64,000 bases of DNA from Polytrichum commune (lineage: Eukaryota > Streptophyta > Polytrichopsida > Polytrichales > Polytrichaceae): positions 39,460,440 through 39,524,439 of the forward strand of contig OX485807.1 in assembly GCA_950295325.1 (NCBI GenBank). Reading direction: 5' to 3'. A program made the position numbers and the translations under genes. This document shows, piece by piece, positions 23,809-34,985 of this stretch; within the stretch, counting starts at the first letter, position 1; each line of letters opens with the position of its first letter. The notes under the pieces were generated by a model that worked only from the letters and a program-made list of their open reading frames with translations, made no database searches and was not told the origin of the DNA.

Positions 23809-24784
23809 TGTCGCGCACCTCTCCATGAGGAGTGCCCGAAACACCATGGGCACAAGGGGGACCCCGGAGTGACACCCGGGACTTGTGGCGCCGTTGGTGA
23901 GAGGGCCCAAGTGATCCTAGTGTGGGTGAGGGCCCCGGGCGTTGGGAACGCCTCCCACCCACAAAGACTAGGAGGCATGAGGGTGAGGCCATGAGCTATG
24001 CGTAGCTCATGGCGTGGTGATTCTAGAATGCTCAAGATCACCTCAATCGGAGGTGTGAGCTAGGAGTTATGGCCATTTGAGTGGGGTGCTGTCCCGGGAC
24101 AGCGCCCTGGTACAGCAGTGCCTGGGAGTGATTCCCGGGACTGCCAAGGTTCAAACAGGCATAACTTCCTCAAGCCTTGCCCGAATGGGGCAAGCAAGGA
24201 GTCCATCGGCATCTACGTGAAGCGTAGATGAGGATGGAGTGGTTGGTTGTTATGATCAGACATCATACAAGGAAGTTATGATGGTCTGAAGCTGCTGGGG
24301 GGGGTTCTAGGCCCAGCAGCTAAGGGAAAATGTCCACTTGGCCCCAACTCTTGGTAGAGAGACAAGAGGTTGGTTGGCGGTGGGGTAGGGGCTCCGTGTA
24401 GAGTCCTAGAGGCTTATATGGGTGAGGTGGTGTGGCCTCACCCACCCGAGGCCGAACGGCACGGCCTCCATGGGCATTGGCCCATTGTGAGGCCATAGTT
24501 GCCTAGTATGGTTCGGGTTGTTGTAGTGTTGCCCCGGCAACGCGATGATCAACATAGGATTGGACTTCCATGGATGGAAGTCCACATTGGGGAAATGGGT
24601 TACCGATTAAGGGGTGAGTCCCGAAAGCAAAGTAGGAGGGTTGGTTCCCTCCTATGAACTATTGGTCCGGGGTAAGAGGAGCTATCCATTAGCATGGCGG
24701 AATGCTAAGGGTTAGCCACTCGTAACCTTTGCTAGAATTCAAAATAACCAAGATGGTCAAGGGGGACTAGCAAGGGTTGCGACA
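23809..24784 (+). repeat. Right (3') LTR
   Basis: 976 bp, the same length and apparently the same sequence as the left LTR. It is followed by the CCTCG duplication and by the resumption of the palindromic minisatellite. Confidence 0.95.
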
Positions 24785-25484
24785 CCTCGGGTATGAAAGA
24801 GGAAGCATGTACAAGGGCTTGGGGATATTGACGGTGCCGCCAATACCCCTCAGGGTATGGGAGAGGTTATGCATTAGAAAATACCAAGGGTATTGGCGGT
24901 ACCGCTAATATCCCTAAGGCCTAAAGTTGCGATGTTTGTAAAGATATTGGCGGTGCCGCCGATACCATCCGGGTAGGAAACTGAAAGTATTTTTGGGTAA
25001 GCAATGTCCTCATCCAAATGTAAATTTTCATCCAATAAGATTCATTCGTAAAAAAAAATTGATAGACAAGGTAGAAAACCCTAAGTTCAGTTCATTTTCG
25101 GTGGCTGAACATTGAGAAGAGTGGCAAGCCGTGGTGGTAGTAGGGAGGTGGTGGAAGAAGATATTAGGTGTCGCGGATTGTCGGAAGGTCGGATGTAACA
25201 AAGTATGCGGTGATTATCTTCATTTGTGTATGTATGTATTGTGTATTCTGAAAATGCATATGAAAAGTTATTTTCAAGCTTAAGAACGTGTATTTGTAAT
25301 CTGTATAAGTATATGTTGTTATAATCTGTATAGACAAATGAGTTTGTAGTTGAGGGTATTGGCGGTGCCGCCAATACCCCTGTAAGAACGAAATATTGAA
25401 GGACTGAATGCTTTGATAACATAATGAAGAACCAATTCTACTATGTATCAACAGTGTGAGGATATTGGCGGCACAGCCAATATA
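24785..25484. repeat. Palindromic minisatellite, right part, with isolated palindromes
   Basis: After the LTR element the array resumes with three diverged units to about 24,975. Single palindromes stand at 25,354-25,380 (GGGTATTGGCGG and its inverse) and 25,461-25,484 (degenerate). Before the retrotransposon insertion this and the left part formed one array between the two divergent genes. Confidence 0.85.
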
Positions 25485-25625
25485 CCAAAGACTGTGTGTA
25501 TGTGTATGTTGGTGTGAATATGAGTGTATGAATGTCTGTGTTTTTGTATGTGTGTGTTTTGTGTGTGTGGTTATGTTTGTGTTGTTTGTGTTTATATGTG
25601 TGTGTGTATGTGTGTTTTTTTTTTT
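25485..25625 (+). repeat. GT-rich low-complexity tract
   Basis: Imperfect TGTGTG/TATG repeats end in a T run, about 500 bp upstream of the ParB/methyltransferase start. It may give Z-DNA-prone sequence. No coding potential is inferred. Confidence 0.7.
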
Positions 25626-26122
25626 AAAAGTCCAAAATTGGTAGATTTGGGTTTTAAGTGGTGAATTTTTAAAATTACAAGAACACCTTAGATTACGTTG
25701 AAAATAAATAAGTGTATACATTTAGATCATTCCAGTAGACATGATTGTTTGTGGAATTTAAAACTTGAATTTGGATTTTTAGGAATTTTCCAAAGTCTAC
25801 TTTTTTTGTGGGGTTGAAGATTTGTAATCTAATGTACCCCCTCGGTACATTCTAGAATTTGTTTTATGCAATGTTTTTTTCAACTAGGCAACTTTGAAGG
25901 TCCATAAAAATTGAAGATTGTGATGAAAAATTATAAAATAAATACGATCAGATTCATTTTGTTTGGCTCTACAACTTGTTTATATAATGTTTTTTTATAT
26001 GAGTTGATTTTTTATTTTTAGAAATTTGTTGAAGTTCTACATAAGAAGTTGTTTGTTGTTTTGAATTTAGTTGAGGTGATCAACAATTTGTGTTTTGACA
26101 AGTTTCTTCATCTTTATTGCAG

Positions 26123-29100
26123 ATGGAGACAAACGATATTTCTAAGCATTTGGCTTCTGATAACAAGCCAAATGATGATTTGTGTGAAGTCACTTCTTCT
26201 CATGTGAAAGCAAATGCTATTTTGAGTGATCATTCGTTTGATTCTAAGTCAGTGATTGAAAATCTGCAATTTCAACCTACTTCAAAATCAAGATTCTTCA
26301 TTCCGTTATGTCGTTTGCTTTCAATGCCTTTGGTTCGACCAACCTTGATGTCAGATGTTCTCAAGTTGGAACAGGGATTTATTCATGGGTATAAATCCGG
26401 AAGTGTCGTATTCTATATCTCAGTTGTAAACAATGAAATGAAAACTGAGGATGTGACCTCTGAATTGATAAATTCTTGGAATATACACTGGAAAAATGCA
26501 AGTGCAAAATTCGATGAGTTTCTAAAAGAAGATGAGGTTCTCGACAAATTTGTGGGCAAAATGTTTTGGGTGTGGGATGGGAATCATCGTTTGCAAGCAT
26601 GGAGGTCAGTTATCGATAAGCATCATTTAAAAGAGGCAACTTGGCACATTTCAGTGGTATCTATTTTATTGAATCCATCCCCTGATGTTGCGGTGCTGCT
26701 CACGGCAATGCACGATCTCAACAGGTAAGTTTTTACCGTGTAATTTATATTTTTTTTTTTCATTTCGCAAGTTTTTTGTTTGTTTCTTATTCGTTTCTTG
26801 TATTTCTTATTGAATTCGTTTTGGTTGTTTCAGTCATGTTGAACATTCTCATGTGAAGACCAACCTTGTGCATCAACTGTATCGTGTGCAAGCTATCGGA
26901 AGTTTACCCATTGAAAGCTTCAAAAATTTATTGACACTTAACCAATACAAAAAGTGCATCACAAAGACAATTGCAACGTGGTACTCGCTTACACGGGATC
27001 TCTTCTTAGATTATTTATATAATGTAAGTTTCATACCACTCTTCGCACTCTTCGTTTTTTTCATTAGCTTTCTTGTTTTAATCGTATTTTTGTGTTTAAC
27101 CGATTTAACATATTTCTGTGTTTAGCGTGATATTGCTGATGCAGAAGATTTGGCCAAGAAAAAATATTTTGAGGTTACTTAAGAGCATGAGAGGTTTGTT
27201 GAAGGAGTTACTGAATTTATGAATGTAGCAATGGATGCCAAACGTGTTAAACTAGACTCTAGTCTTGCAAAGCATTTACCCATTGCGGATCCCAGTTTGG
27301 GACATGGTTTCTTGGCTCAAATCAAACGGCATTATGATTTGTGTTATGAAGAACCTCAAATGAATCAAGAAAAGCTTCAGCATCTTGTGACATCGAAAGT
27401 AGATGCCGTGCAGAATGTTAAATGGTTGGAGCTGTGGAATTCAACTCCTGCATTTCGCATGTCTTTGAAATTTCCAAAAATGCCTATTTCCGATAAGGCT
27501 TTTGATTTGTGGTTACACAAAGCAACCTTGTGGAGTCAGGTAATAATATCTCGTTGAAGTCTGTTTTGATCTGAATAATTGTAAGTATTATTTTCATATT
27601 ATATGTATTCCATACTTTTGTTCTCACTTGTTTTTTCTTTTTCTTTCAACAGTTGGCTAAAGAAGCTCTTGTTCTCTATGATTCCATAATTTCTAAATTA
27701 AACATCATCATCAAGATCGCTCCTGAAACAGTAGAACCTTTGCCACTTTTTGCTGATTATGTTGAATCTTGGAGGGTTACTTGTTGGGAAACGACATTTT
27801 TCAAATTGTTCAAATCAAATGACGGCATTATTAAAAAACAAGACTTTTGATAAGCAGCCTGGAGGACTTCAAGCCATGAGGCGGGTTGTTTACAGGTATT
27901 TGTGATATTTGTCTTGACTGTATTTTATGTTTGACATTCTTCATTTTTTTCCAAATTCTGTAATTCTTTTTACTTGAATCTAATTTTTTGGGTTACACAG
28001 ATACTTTAAGCGTGTGTTGTTGCCTGCCAATGCTTTGGATAAGCTACCAACATTTTTTGACAGTTTCAAGGATGTTCAATCGGAGAATTCAATGTTCACT
28101 CCTGAAATATGCAAGGATTGGAATGAGGTCCATTGGTATGAATGCGGATGGTATTTGGATTGTCCTAAGAGTAAAACCCCACATTCCGAATTGGAATTGT
28201 GTAATCATCTTGAGCCAGCATTTGTTCCACCTACAGTGGAGGAAGATTTCCCACGTAGTGCACCTATTAAAGGCAAGAGGAAGAATAGTGTTCAAGTGCC
28301 CGAACAATCCAAAGACAATGGTCCAATGAATGATGAACCTTCTGGCAAGAAGCTGAAGGTTTCTAAACCTTCAACTTCATCAAGTACCAACCCTGGTTTT
28401 TCTACAATTTTGGAGCCTTTTACTTCTTTGAGAATCAAGACTAAAGTTTCTCAAACTACACAACGTAGTTAAGGTGTTTCAAAGGCAACACCAACAATTG
28501 ATTTGGTTATTGCAGATATTCCGGAGGGGCAGCTCCCTGTACCTAGAATTTCAACACCTTCTTGGAATGCAAAATCTGATAAATTTCTTCTTGTTCTTTT
28601 TTCATTTTGCATGCAATATCTTCACGACGATGGTGTTTTGTTGATATTTCATCCTGAAGATCCAAAGTGGACGAAAGAATTGTCTACATATTTTTTCAAT
28701 TATAATTTCAAGGTTGGTCATGGACCTTGGACTTGTGTGAACCCACTTCGTCTAGCCAATCCTCACAATCCAAACAAAACGGTTAGTTTCACATCTCTTT
28801 TCATCATAATTTATTCTTTTCAATGAATTTTGTTGTTTCTGAACATTATAGTTTGATTAGTTTGTTATTTTACTTATGTTACATTTGTTGTGCAGACCAT
28901 CAAGTTCACTGCTATCTTGCTTGTACGCTCTTTCAGTGATACTACTCGATTGAAACGCATGCCTTTGCCTTTTCAAATGAATATTGACAAAGATCTTTCG
29001 GAGAATGGTATGAGTCTGGATGATGATGTTTTATACAACTTCACGGATGCTAGTTCTCAACTAATGAGAGATGATGGTATCACACCTTGGAGAGGCCCGC

Positions 29101-29832
29101 GAGTAAAAAATCCATTGTTTTTCCAATGTTTGATTGATGCTTTCTCAAAATCCGAAGGCATTGTTGCAGACCTCACTGCTGGCACAAGTATACAACATTT
29201 TTTTTTTGCTTTGAAATTATTTTATTACGTCTTTTTTACAAACTAACATGTTCTCATTTATTTATGTTTTGATAATTGTTTCTTATATCTTTGATAGGAC
29301 CTTCCATACATGCTTGCCGCGCTTTGAAGCGTCACCTCTTGGCGTTGGAAGGTGATAAAGATGTTTTTGATTCCGTCTTGAAGCCTTTAATTCTACAATC
29401 CCCTTTGCCTATTGGCAAAGATATCAATTTGGAAGACTCGGATGATTCTCCAATTGTTAATCGTGAGGCCGTCAATTTATTTTGTGAGTAAGTTTTGTTT
29501 GTTTATCTTGTTTAAAACCTTCATATGGTTGATTGTGTAATTTTTACTTGCATTATATTGTATATGCATTTAGTTGGATTATTACGAATACTAACACATT
29601 TATGTTGTCATGTGCTAGTAATGTGATACCTCAATGTCGCCGACGTTGGCGACCTTTTTTTGAAGATCCAAATTTTGTAGCAAGTCCATCACCTCTACGA
29701 AGCCTCCCTATCTATGCCGAGACCATGGCTTCCGTTCTTGCTGCTCAATCTTCCCCTTCCTCTACCCATAGCAAATCTAAACGGTATGATCGTCGGGTTT
29801 TGGAGTTCATAGATTTAGAGGCCGAATCATAA
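26123..29832 (+). pseudogene. ParB-like / N4-N6 DNA methyltransferase-like fusion gene, 8 exons
   Basis: Exons inferred from GT-AG sites: 26,123-26,724; 26,834-27,023; 27,126-27,539; 27,653-27,895; 28,001-28,781; 28,896-29,187; 29,298-29,487; 29,619-29,832. They total 2,926 nt, one over a multiple of three. The ATG directly follows a TTATTGCAG acceptor, so a 5' untranslated exon is likely. Exon 1 carries a ParB/sulfiredoxin-like fold with FWVWDGNHRLQAW, the counterpart of the ParB GxRR/DGxHR box. After a Ser/Lys-rich linker, exon 5 has DLVIADIPEG (motif IV position) and exons 6/7 have ADLTAGT..PSIHACRAL (motif I), the IV-before-I order of beta-class amino-methyltransferases. In-frame TAA codons lie at 27,180 and 28,470, and one frame change lies near 27,830. 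The gene reads to the right terminus of the giant element. It is probably non-functional in this copy. Confidence 0.75.
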
Positions 29833-30225
29833 TCAACCTCCGTCACTTTAACTTAAACTAATAATTATTATTTTTTGGCACGTGTTCAACTCTCATATTT
29901 ACACTTGGTATCAATATTTTGAAATACATTAACTTATGATATACCTTGAAGGACTTACACATGTTTTGTGTCCAACTCTATCTTTTTTGCACTCTCTATA
30001 TTTATGTTGTATAATGACCAAATATAAAATTTAGTATCATTGCACCATGTTTTGTTTTATTGTTCAATGTGTTCATATTATGAATGTTAATGATCATCAT
30101 TATCATGAGCATCATTCACTTCAACTTTGTCCATTCCATTGTCATACGGCATGCAATACAACTATGAAAATTTATATATGATAAACATATATATGCCCCT
30201 AGTCATGTACATATTGGTCTTTTTC

Positions 30226-30429
30226 GTTGCTCACTACTCACAATCTAGCATTCATGTTGTTTGTCCTTCCCAATCTTCTTATTATTGAACCCTAAAAATT
30301 TATTTCTTTAGGCCACAGTTATAGGATACTAGGGGACCTATTACCAAATATTTTGTTTTCTTCACCGCTCACAAATTACTGCTCATCACTCACTGCTCAC
30401 TGCTCACCGCTCACAAGATAGCACTCCCC
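30226..30429 (-). repeat. Right terminus with TGAGCRG subterminal array
   Basis: On the reverse strand the end begins GGGGAGTGCTATC and runs into TGAGCGG, TGAGCAG and TGAGTGA copies at 30,364-30,415. A further partial pair lies near 30,228-30,245. It mirrors the left terminus. Confidence 0.75.
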
Positions 30430-30439
30430 ACATGAGTAT
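30430..30439 (+). repeat. Right target-site duplication of giant transposon
   Basis: ACATGAGTAT, identical to 11,713-11,722, directly follows the right terminus. Confidence 0.85.
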
Positions 30440-31081
30440 TAGGTATAGATGCTATCATTTATTGACTGTAATTTTATTGTAGTTTTTGACTTTTGAGGTA
30501 TAAATGCCACCCTATATTATATTACCCCCTTTCGGAAAGTATTGAAAGTGCACCATCTGTGGCAATTAGGTTGCCTTTGTGAATAGCTTGCCTCTTTACC
30601 CATGCAAATTATCTTGGATCAAAAATAGATTACAAAAACAACCTAATTGCACATATCAATATAGCTAACTAATCATATCTCAACATAGTGCACTGGTTGT
30701 ATTTTTATGAACACATGCTAGCAATGATGTGGAATCCATTGGCTAGGGTTTTGTAGAGTGAGATAAACTCATTCATTGGGAAGACGAAATTTGCATTGAA
30801 CTATTCTATAGCCTGAAGGATTTTTTTTTAATTGACTCTAAAAATGGCATCAGCAATCCCAAATTTATTCTAGTGGGGTATACTTGGAATTCATATGGCA
30901 TCTTATAAGGGGTTTATTTTTACTAGAGCCCTTGCAACCATGATGGATGAGTTTACCTCTCAGGGGGTTCACTGGCGAAAATCGTAGAACAACGTGTGAT
31001 AAAAAATAGGGTCTAATATATTCATTGTAGATAAATTTTGGAAAAAACCTACATATAATATAGGGGGTTTTAAAATAAATA

Positions 31082-31495
31082 TGTGGTTGATTTATCCTAA
31101 CTTAACCTCATTAGAGTAACATGGATTCTTTGTTGTTAACTCCAATGTTATATATGTATAGATGATGGATGAGTTTACCTACATGCACAAATTCCAAACC
31201 GACAATGGACTAGGCTATAGAGGAACTATTCAAGTATCCAAGTACTGGCGTGGATGTAAGCTCGTTAGCCTTATGTTGATCATGATTATCCATGGTGCAA
31301 CATAAGGTGTTATGACTTTTTATAGAGGAACTATGTAAAGTGAATGTAACCTCAGTTAGAGATTTGTGGTAGCAATATAAAGAGGGTTAGGGAAAATCAT
31401 GCCCTCTATAGATATGTAGTTGATTTATCCTAACTTAACCTCATTAGAGTAACATGGATTCTTTGTTGTTAACTCCAATGTTATATATGTATAGA
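31082..31495 (+). repeat. Direct repeat of about 80 bp, spaced about 330 bp
   Basis: TTGATTTATCCTAACTTAAC and the following about 60 bases up to TATATATGTATAGAT occur at about 31,087 and again at about 31,420 with virtually no differences. This may be a recent local duplication or short terminal direct repeats. Confidence 0.75.
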
Positions 31496-31889
31496 TATAT
31501 CTATATATACACACACATATAAACTTCTAGGGGTAACTAGCGTTTTCATCATCAACTAACATGGCCATCACGAATATGTGGATGTGCAAATTAGAACTTA
31601 CCTAGCCAAATATAGTCGTGAGCTCCACAAGCTTGAGCTTCATGGACCCTAACCATGTAAATTCTTGCATCATGAATGAAAGACATGCTTATGTGGTCTA
31701 TGGTTGGTTCGTTGTAAGTTGTTTCATAGGTTATGATAAATTCATTTGCATCTAGTAAGTCCTTAGACTAATAAATGACATTTTTCAGAGTCAAAAAGTA
31801 GGTTTCAAGCTATAAAATAGTTCATAGTGCGGTTTCATATTCTAAATAGTAGAGTTCAATGAATTGACTTCTAAAACTTTGTGTCATAT

Positions 31890-32251
31890 GTCATGTCCAC
31901 ATTAGGTGTAATACTAATTGTAAACCCCGGTGTAGTGTCATCAACACTATATGTAAACCTAACAATATTTTCCATTCCTTGTAATTTGTTTGGGATTATA
32001 GATTTACAATGTTGTAATTACCGTCACTTACTAAGTGATGTTTCATCCAAATTTCAATCATCCATGACAATATTTCATCATAGAAATGTTAGGATGCAAA
32101 TTAACTTTGTTTCAATAATTGGCATTTGGATGAATTGAAAGTAAGTTGGGATCACAATATTTGTAAACATATTCATATGAGAAAGTGTCAATTAAAAAGT
32201 TATCATAGTGACATAAAATACCATATAACACTAAACACAATAGTTAGTGTA
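31890..32251 (-). mobile_element. MITE family A copy (minus)
   Basis: The reverse complement matches the 46,679 copy over most of its length (GTAAACCTAACA, TCATCCATGACAATATTTC and ATGACACTAAA-type end blocks). The left end in this orientation is eroded. Confidence 0.7.
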
Positions 32252-32404
32252 CCTAAAATGTTGATGCTTAATCTAGAAATGCCCGGTATTATATGCAAAT
32301 GCTATGATTTTGGACATAATGAACATGTGTATTGATAGTGTGTGAATTATTTGAAGGCAAATTGATATTGTCAACTAATGGTATACATGTCCTGAATGCA
32401 GGCC

Positions 32405-32642
32405 GGGGATTCGTGGCACTCAAGTAAAATCATCCGTGCGGATGAAAAAAACACAGAAATAATCTAAATGGCTATTTTTGGGCAATTTGATTCCGGAAAT
32501 AGAGTCAAAGGCCTCGAATTAGTCTAGTGACGTCACATTCGAATGAATCGGCCCTCAACCCCATAGGGGGGCTTTTTTTATTGGAGCCACTTCATCCACG
32601 ATATCTTGGATGGATGATTTTACTTGAGTGCCATGAATCCCC
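32405..32642. mobile_element. MITE with 31-bp inverted ends
   Basis: The left end GGGGATTCGTGGCACTCAAG continues TAAAATCATCC. The right end is its inverse with one difference (GGGGATTCATGGCACTCAAG). The element is about 238 bp with no coding capacity. A target duplication is not clear. Confidence 0.75.
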
Positions 32643-33660
32643 AACCCTCAATGCATGTTCAATACATGTATTTTACATATTTATAAAAAAAATTCATTTA
32701 CAAAAACGTATTTGGATTCCATAATCATTTTAGTTATATTTTCATTTAAAAAAAATCCCAAAATTTTAACACTTATAAATATTTGATGACAAAATTGGAC
32801 CCACTGCATGTAAGGCAAGGTGTGTGGATTTCATGTGGTCACTTTGCTTGACAGGACAACTTGGCTTGATTGGTATATATATATGGCAAGGCTTGTAGCC
32901 AAGAACATATCCTAGAAAGACACAATGACATTGGTTGGACTATGTGCTAAACAATTACACTTTTTTCTTTTAATAGTAACATCATTGGGAGGGTCCATAT
33001 ATAATATTCACTCTGACCTCTAAATAGATTTTGCATATCAACTATTTTTTTTATTCTAAAATTTGAAATAATGGTCTTCATAATTCACGATTTGATCCAA
33101 CAATGAAAATTTCTCATGTGGATTTGAAAATACCTATAAATAAGGGCACATACCTCAAAAACTTGAAAACCGACCAACAAAAGGTGTCTATTTAAGCCCC
33201 ATTTACATTAAGGTATTCATATAAATATTTATTTCGTTGTCAAAGTGAAGGTTGTCTTTCTCATTATATATAGGACCCGCCAATTATGTTACTATTAAGC
33301 CTAGAAAAGTCAACAAATTCTCAACACATGATCCAATTTCTTTGAAACAATTGTCTATTTGGTGTCCATTCTTAGAGCTACAACTAACCACCCACCACTT
33401 AACCCATGGGCGAAAACAAAGTGGTCGATTTCTCATCAAAGGGCCGCATCATCAATTTTTGAACCTCTGCTAGAGACACTTCTTTCATGAGATGTTTAAG
33501 TCATAATATAATACATCTTTTGACTGTTGGGATTGGGCAAAAGATCTAATTCCTAGATTCTACACTGTTAAGAAAATTGGATGTTTAAGTTTTCAAAATG
33601 CAAATTGAATTTTAGGGATGCTTCGATCATATGCCTCGTGTAACTTTTTCCTTTGTAACT

Positions 33661-34033
33661 ACTCTAAATATGATATTTAGTGTCATATGGTATTTAATGT
33701 CACTGTGGTAACTTTTTAGATGACACTTCTTATGAATAAGTAAACAAATATTGTCATGGATGATGGATGACTTCATCCATTGGCCAGAACCCTACCTTCT
33801 CTTGTCATCAACTTGTGATGAAATATTGTCATGGATGATCAAAATTTGGATGAAAAATCACTTGGTAAGTGATAGTAATTGCAACAATGTAAATCTATAA
33901 TGCCCCAAATTTTTTACAAGAAATGACAAAGAATATTGGGTTAGCATTTAGTGTTGGTGACACTATACCGCAGTTTACAATTAGTATTAAGCAAGACAAT
34001 TAGAATTGGTGACAGTAAATATCATATTAAGGA
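33661..34033 (+). mobile_element. MITE family A copy
   Basis: It shares ATATTTAGTGTCATATGG, the GATGAAATATTGTCATGGAT block and GTTGGTGACACTA with the other copies. A short unrelated segment (about 33,760-33,805) interrupts similarity. Confidence 0.7.
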
Positions 34034-34647
34034 CACTTATCCACAAACAAATACATACTCTATCTTCACCATAGATGAAAACTTGGATGAACTTTTATGC
34101 TTACGTTGTACTTATTTTCAATGTTATCTTCTTTACATGCAAAAAATCATAACTATTCTAAATATGGTCCAATCAAGTTTGAAATTATGATTATAGCTTC
34201 AATATACATTTTCCTACTTATGTAGAGCTTAATTTTAGAATTGTGCTCCTTTAAGAAAACATAGAATACCTGTATGTATGCAGTGCTTTGACTTTTTGGA
34301 AATAGGCCCAGGCATTTACGGGTTAAAGAATAGGTATCCATTTACAGTAAGATGAGTAACCGAATTAGGCCCGTTTAATTTACCTCGTACCGAATTGATT
34401 AAGACCAAGAAAGCGACCACCACCGGCACCATCCGGTCACCCATGGCCATGCCTTCCCCGCCCTTCTTCTTTGTCCTCATTTCGCCCCCCCACTTACCTA
34501 TCCTCATCAAGTTCTTCCCTCTTTCCCCTCTGGATTATCATTCTCCGTCCCCGTCATTGCTCCTCCCATCTCGCTCACCGCATTGCATCCCCGTCATCGT
34601 TCCACCCGCCACCCACCGAACACGTAAAGCTTTGAAATTCTAAATTT

Positions 34648-34985
34648 GGTCCACTACCGCGGTTTTGCGAGGGAAATTTGCATACCATCCATTTGCAAGG
34701 GGGAGCTTCGTGATTGCACACCGTATTCTCGCAGTTAGGTTTTCTGATTCCGGCGTGTTTCTTAGCTTTCTTTCTGTGTTAGATGGAGTGGTAAGTTCGG
34801 TCCACTACCGCGGTTTTGCGAGGGAAATCTGTATCCGTGGTTTTACTTCTGGACCTTCGTGATTGCAAAAGTGCATTCTCGCAGTTAGGGTTTGCTGATT
34901 CCGGAAGTTCTTGACCTCGTTTTTTTTTTCTTTTTTTCTGTATTAGAAGGAGTAGGTTTGGGACCCTGCCGCGGTTTTGCAAGAG
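34648..34985 (+). repeat. About 150-bp tandem duplication upstream of the oxygenase gene
   Basis: GGTCCACTACCGCGGTTTTG starts copies at about 34,648 and 34,798. A partial third copy begins near 34,962. Each full copy also contains CTTCGTGATTGCA, TTCTCGCAGTTAGG and CTGATTCCGG blocks. It lies in the promoter or 5' leader of the gene starting at 35,129. Confidence 0.8.

Larger units (their letters stand above)
17488..24784 (+). mobile_element. Ty3/Gypsy chromovirus-type LTR retrotransposon, non-autonomous
   Basis: A 7,297-bp element with two 976-bp LTRs that begin TGTCGC and end GCGACA, 5-bp CCTCG target duplications, an initiator-Met tRNA primer site and a polypurine tract. The internal order is a degraded gag-like region, a pre-RT segment, RNase H, integrase and chromodomain, which is the Ty3/Gypsy chromovirus order. 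No long intact frame exists, and the catalytic core of the reverse transcriptase is missing. Line-by-line comparison of the LTRs shows no difference, so insertion was recent. The element must therefore have been copied by enzymes supplied from elsewhere. Confidence 0.93.
11723..30429. mobile_element. Giant MULE-like composite DNA transposon (18.7 kb)
   Basis: The interval is bounded by exact 10-bp duplications. Its ends are imperfect inverted repeats: left GAGGGAAGCTAACACATGAG, right (reverse strand) GGGGAGTGCTATCTTGTGAG; 24 of the first 35 positions match without gaps. Both ends continue into arrays of a TGAGCRG-type heptamer. Inside are an outward-facing transposase pseudogene (minus, 12,054-15,417), an outward-facing ParB/methyltransferase-like gene (plus, 26,123-29,832) and a central palindromic minisatellite. 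A 7,297-bp LTR retrotransposon with its own 5-bp duplication sits in the minisatellite. Removing it and one duplication copy leaves about 11,405 bp. Both genes carry stops and frameshifts, so this copy is probably inactive, although the exact target duplication suggests that it is not ancient. The transposon interpretation rests on sequence seen here. MULE affiliation is inferred from the transposase and from the duplication length. Confidence 0.82.
30440..34647. other. AT-rich intergenic region with MITEs
   Basis: No supported gene. It contains an exact-looking direct repeat (31,082/31,410), two members of a MITE family (31,890-32,251 and 33,661-34,033), a separate MITE (32,405-32,642) and a short inverted pair at about 30,562/30,650 (GCAATTAGGTTG and its inverse) that may be a tiny foldback. 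Confidence 0.5.
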
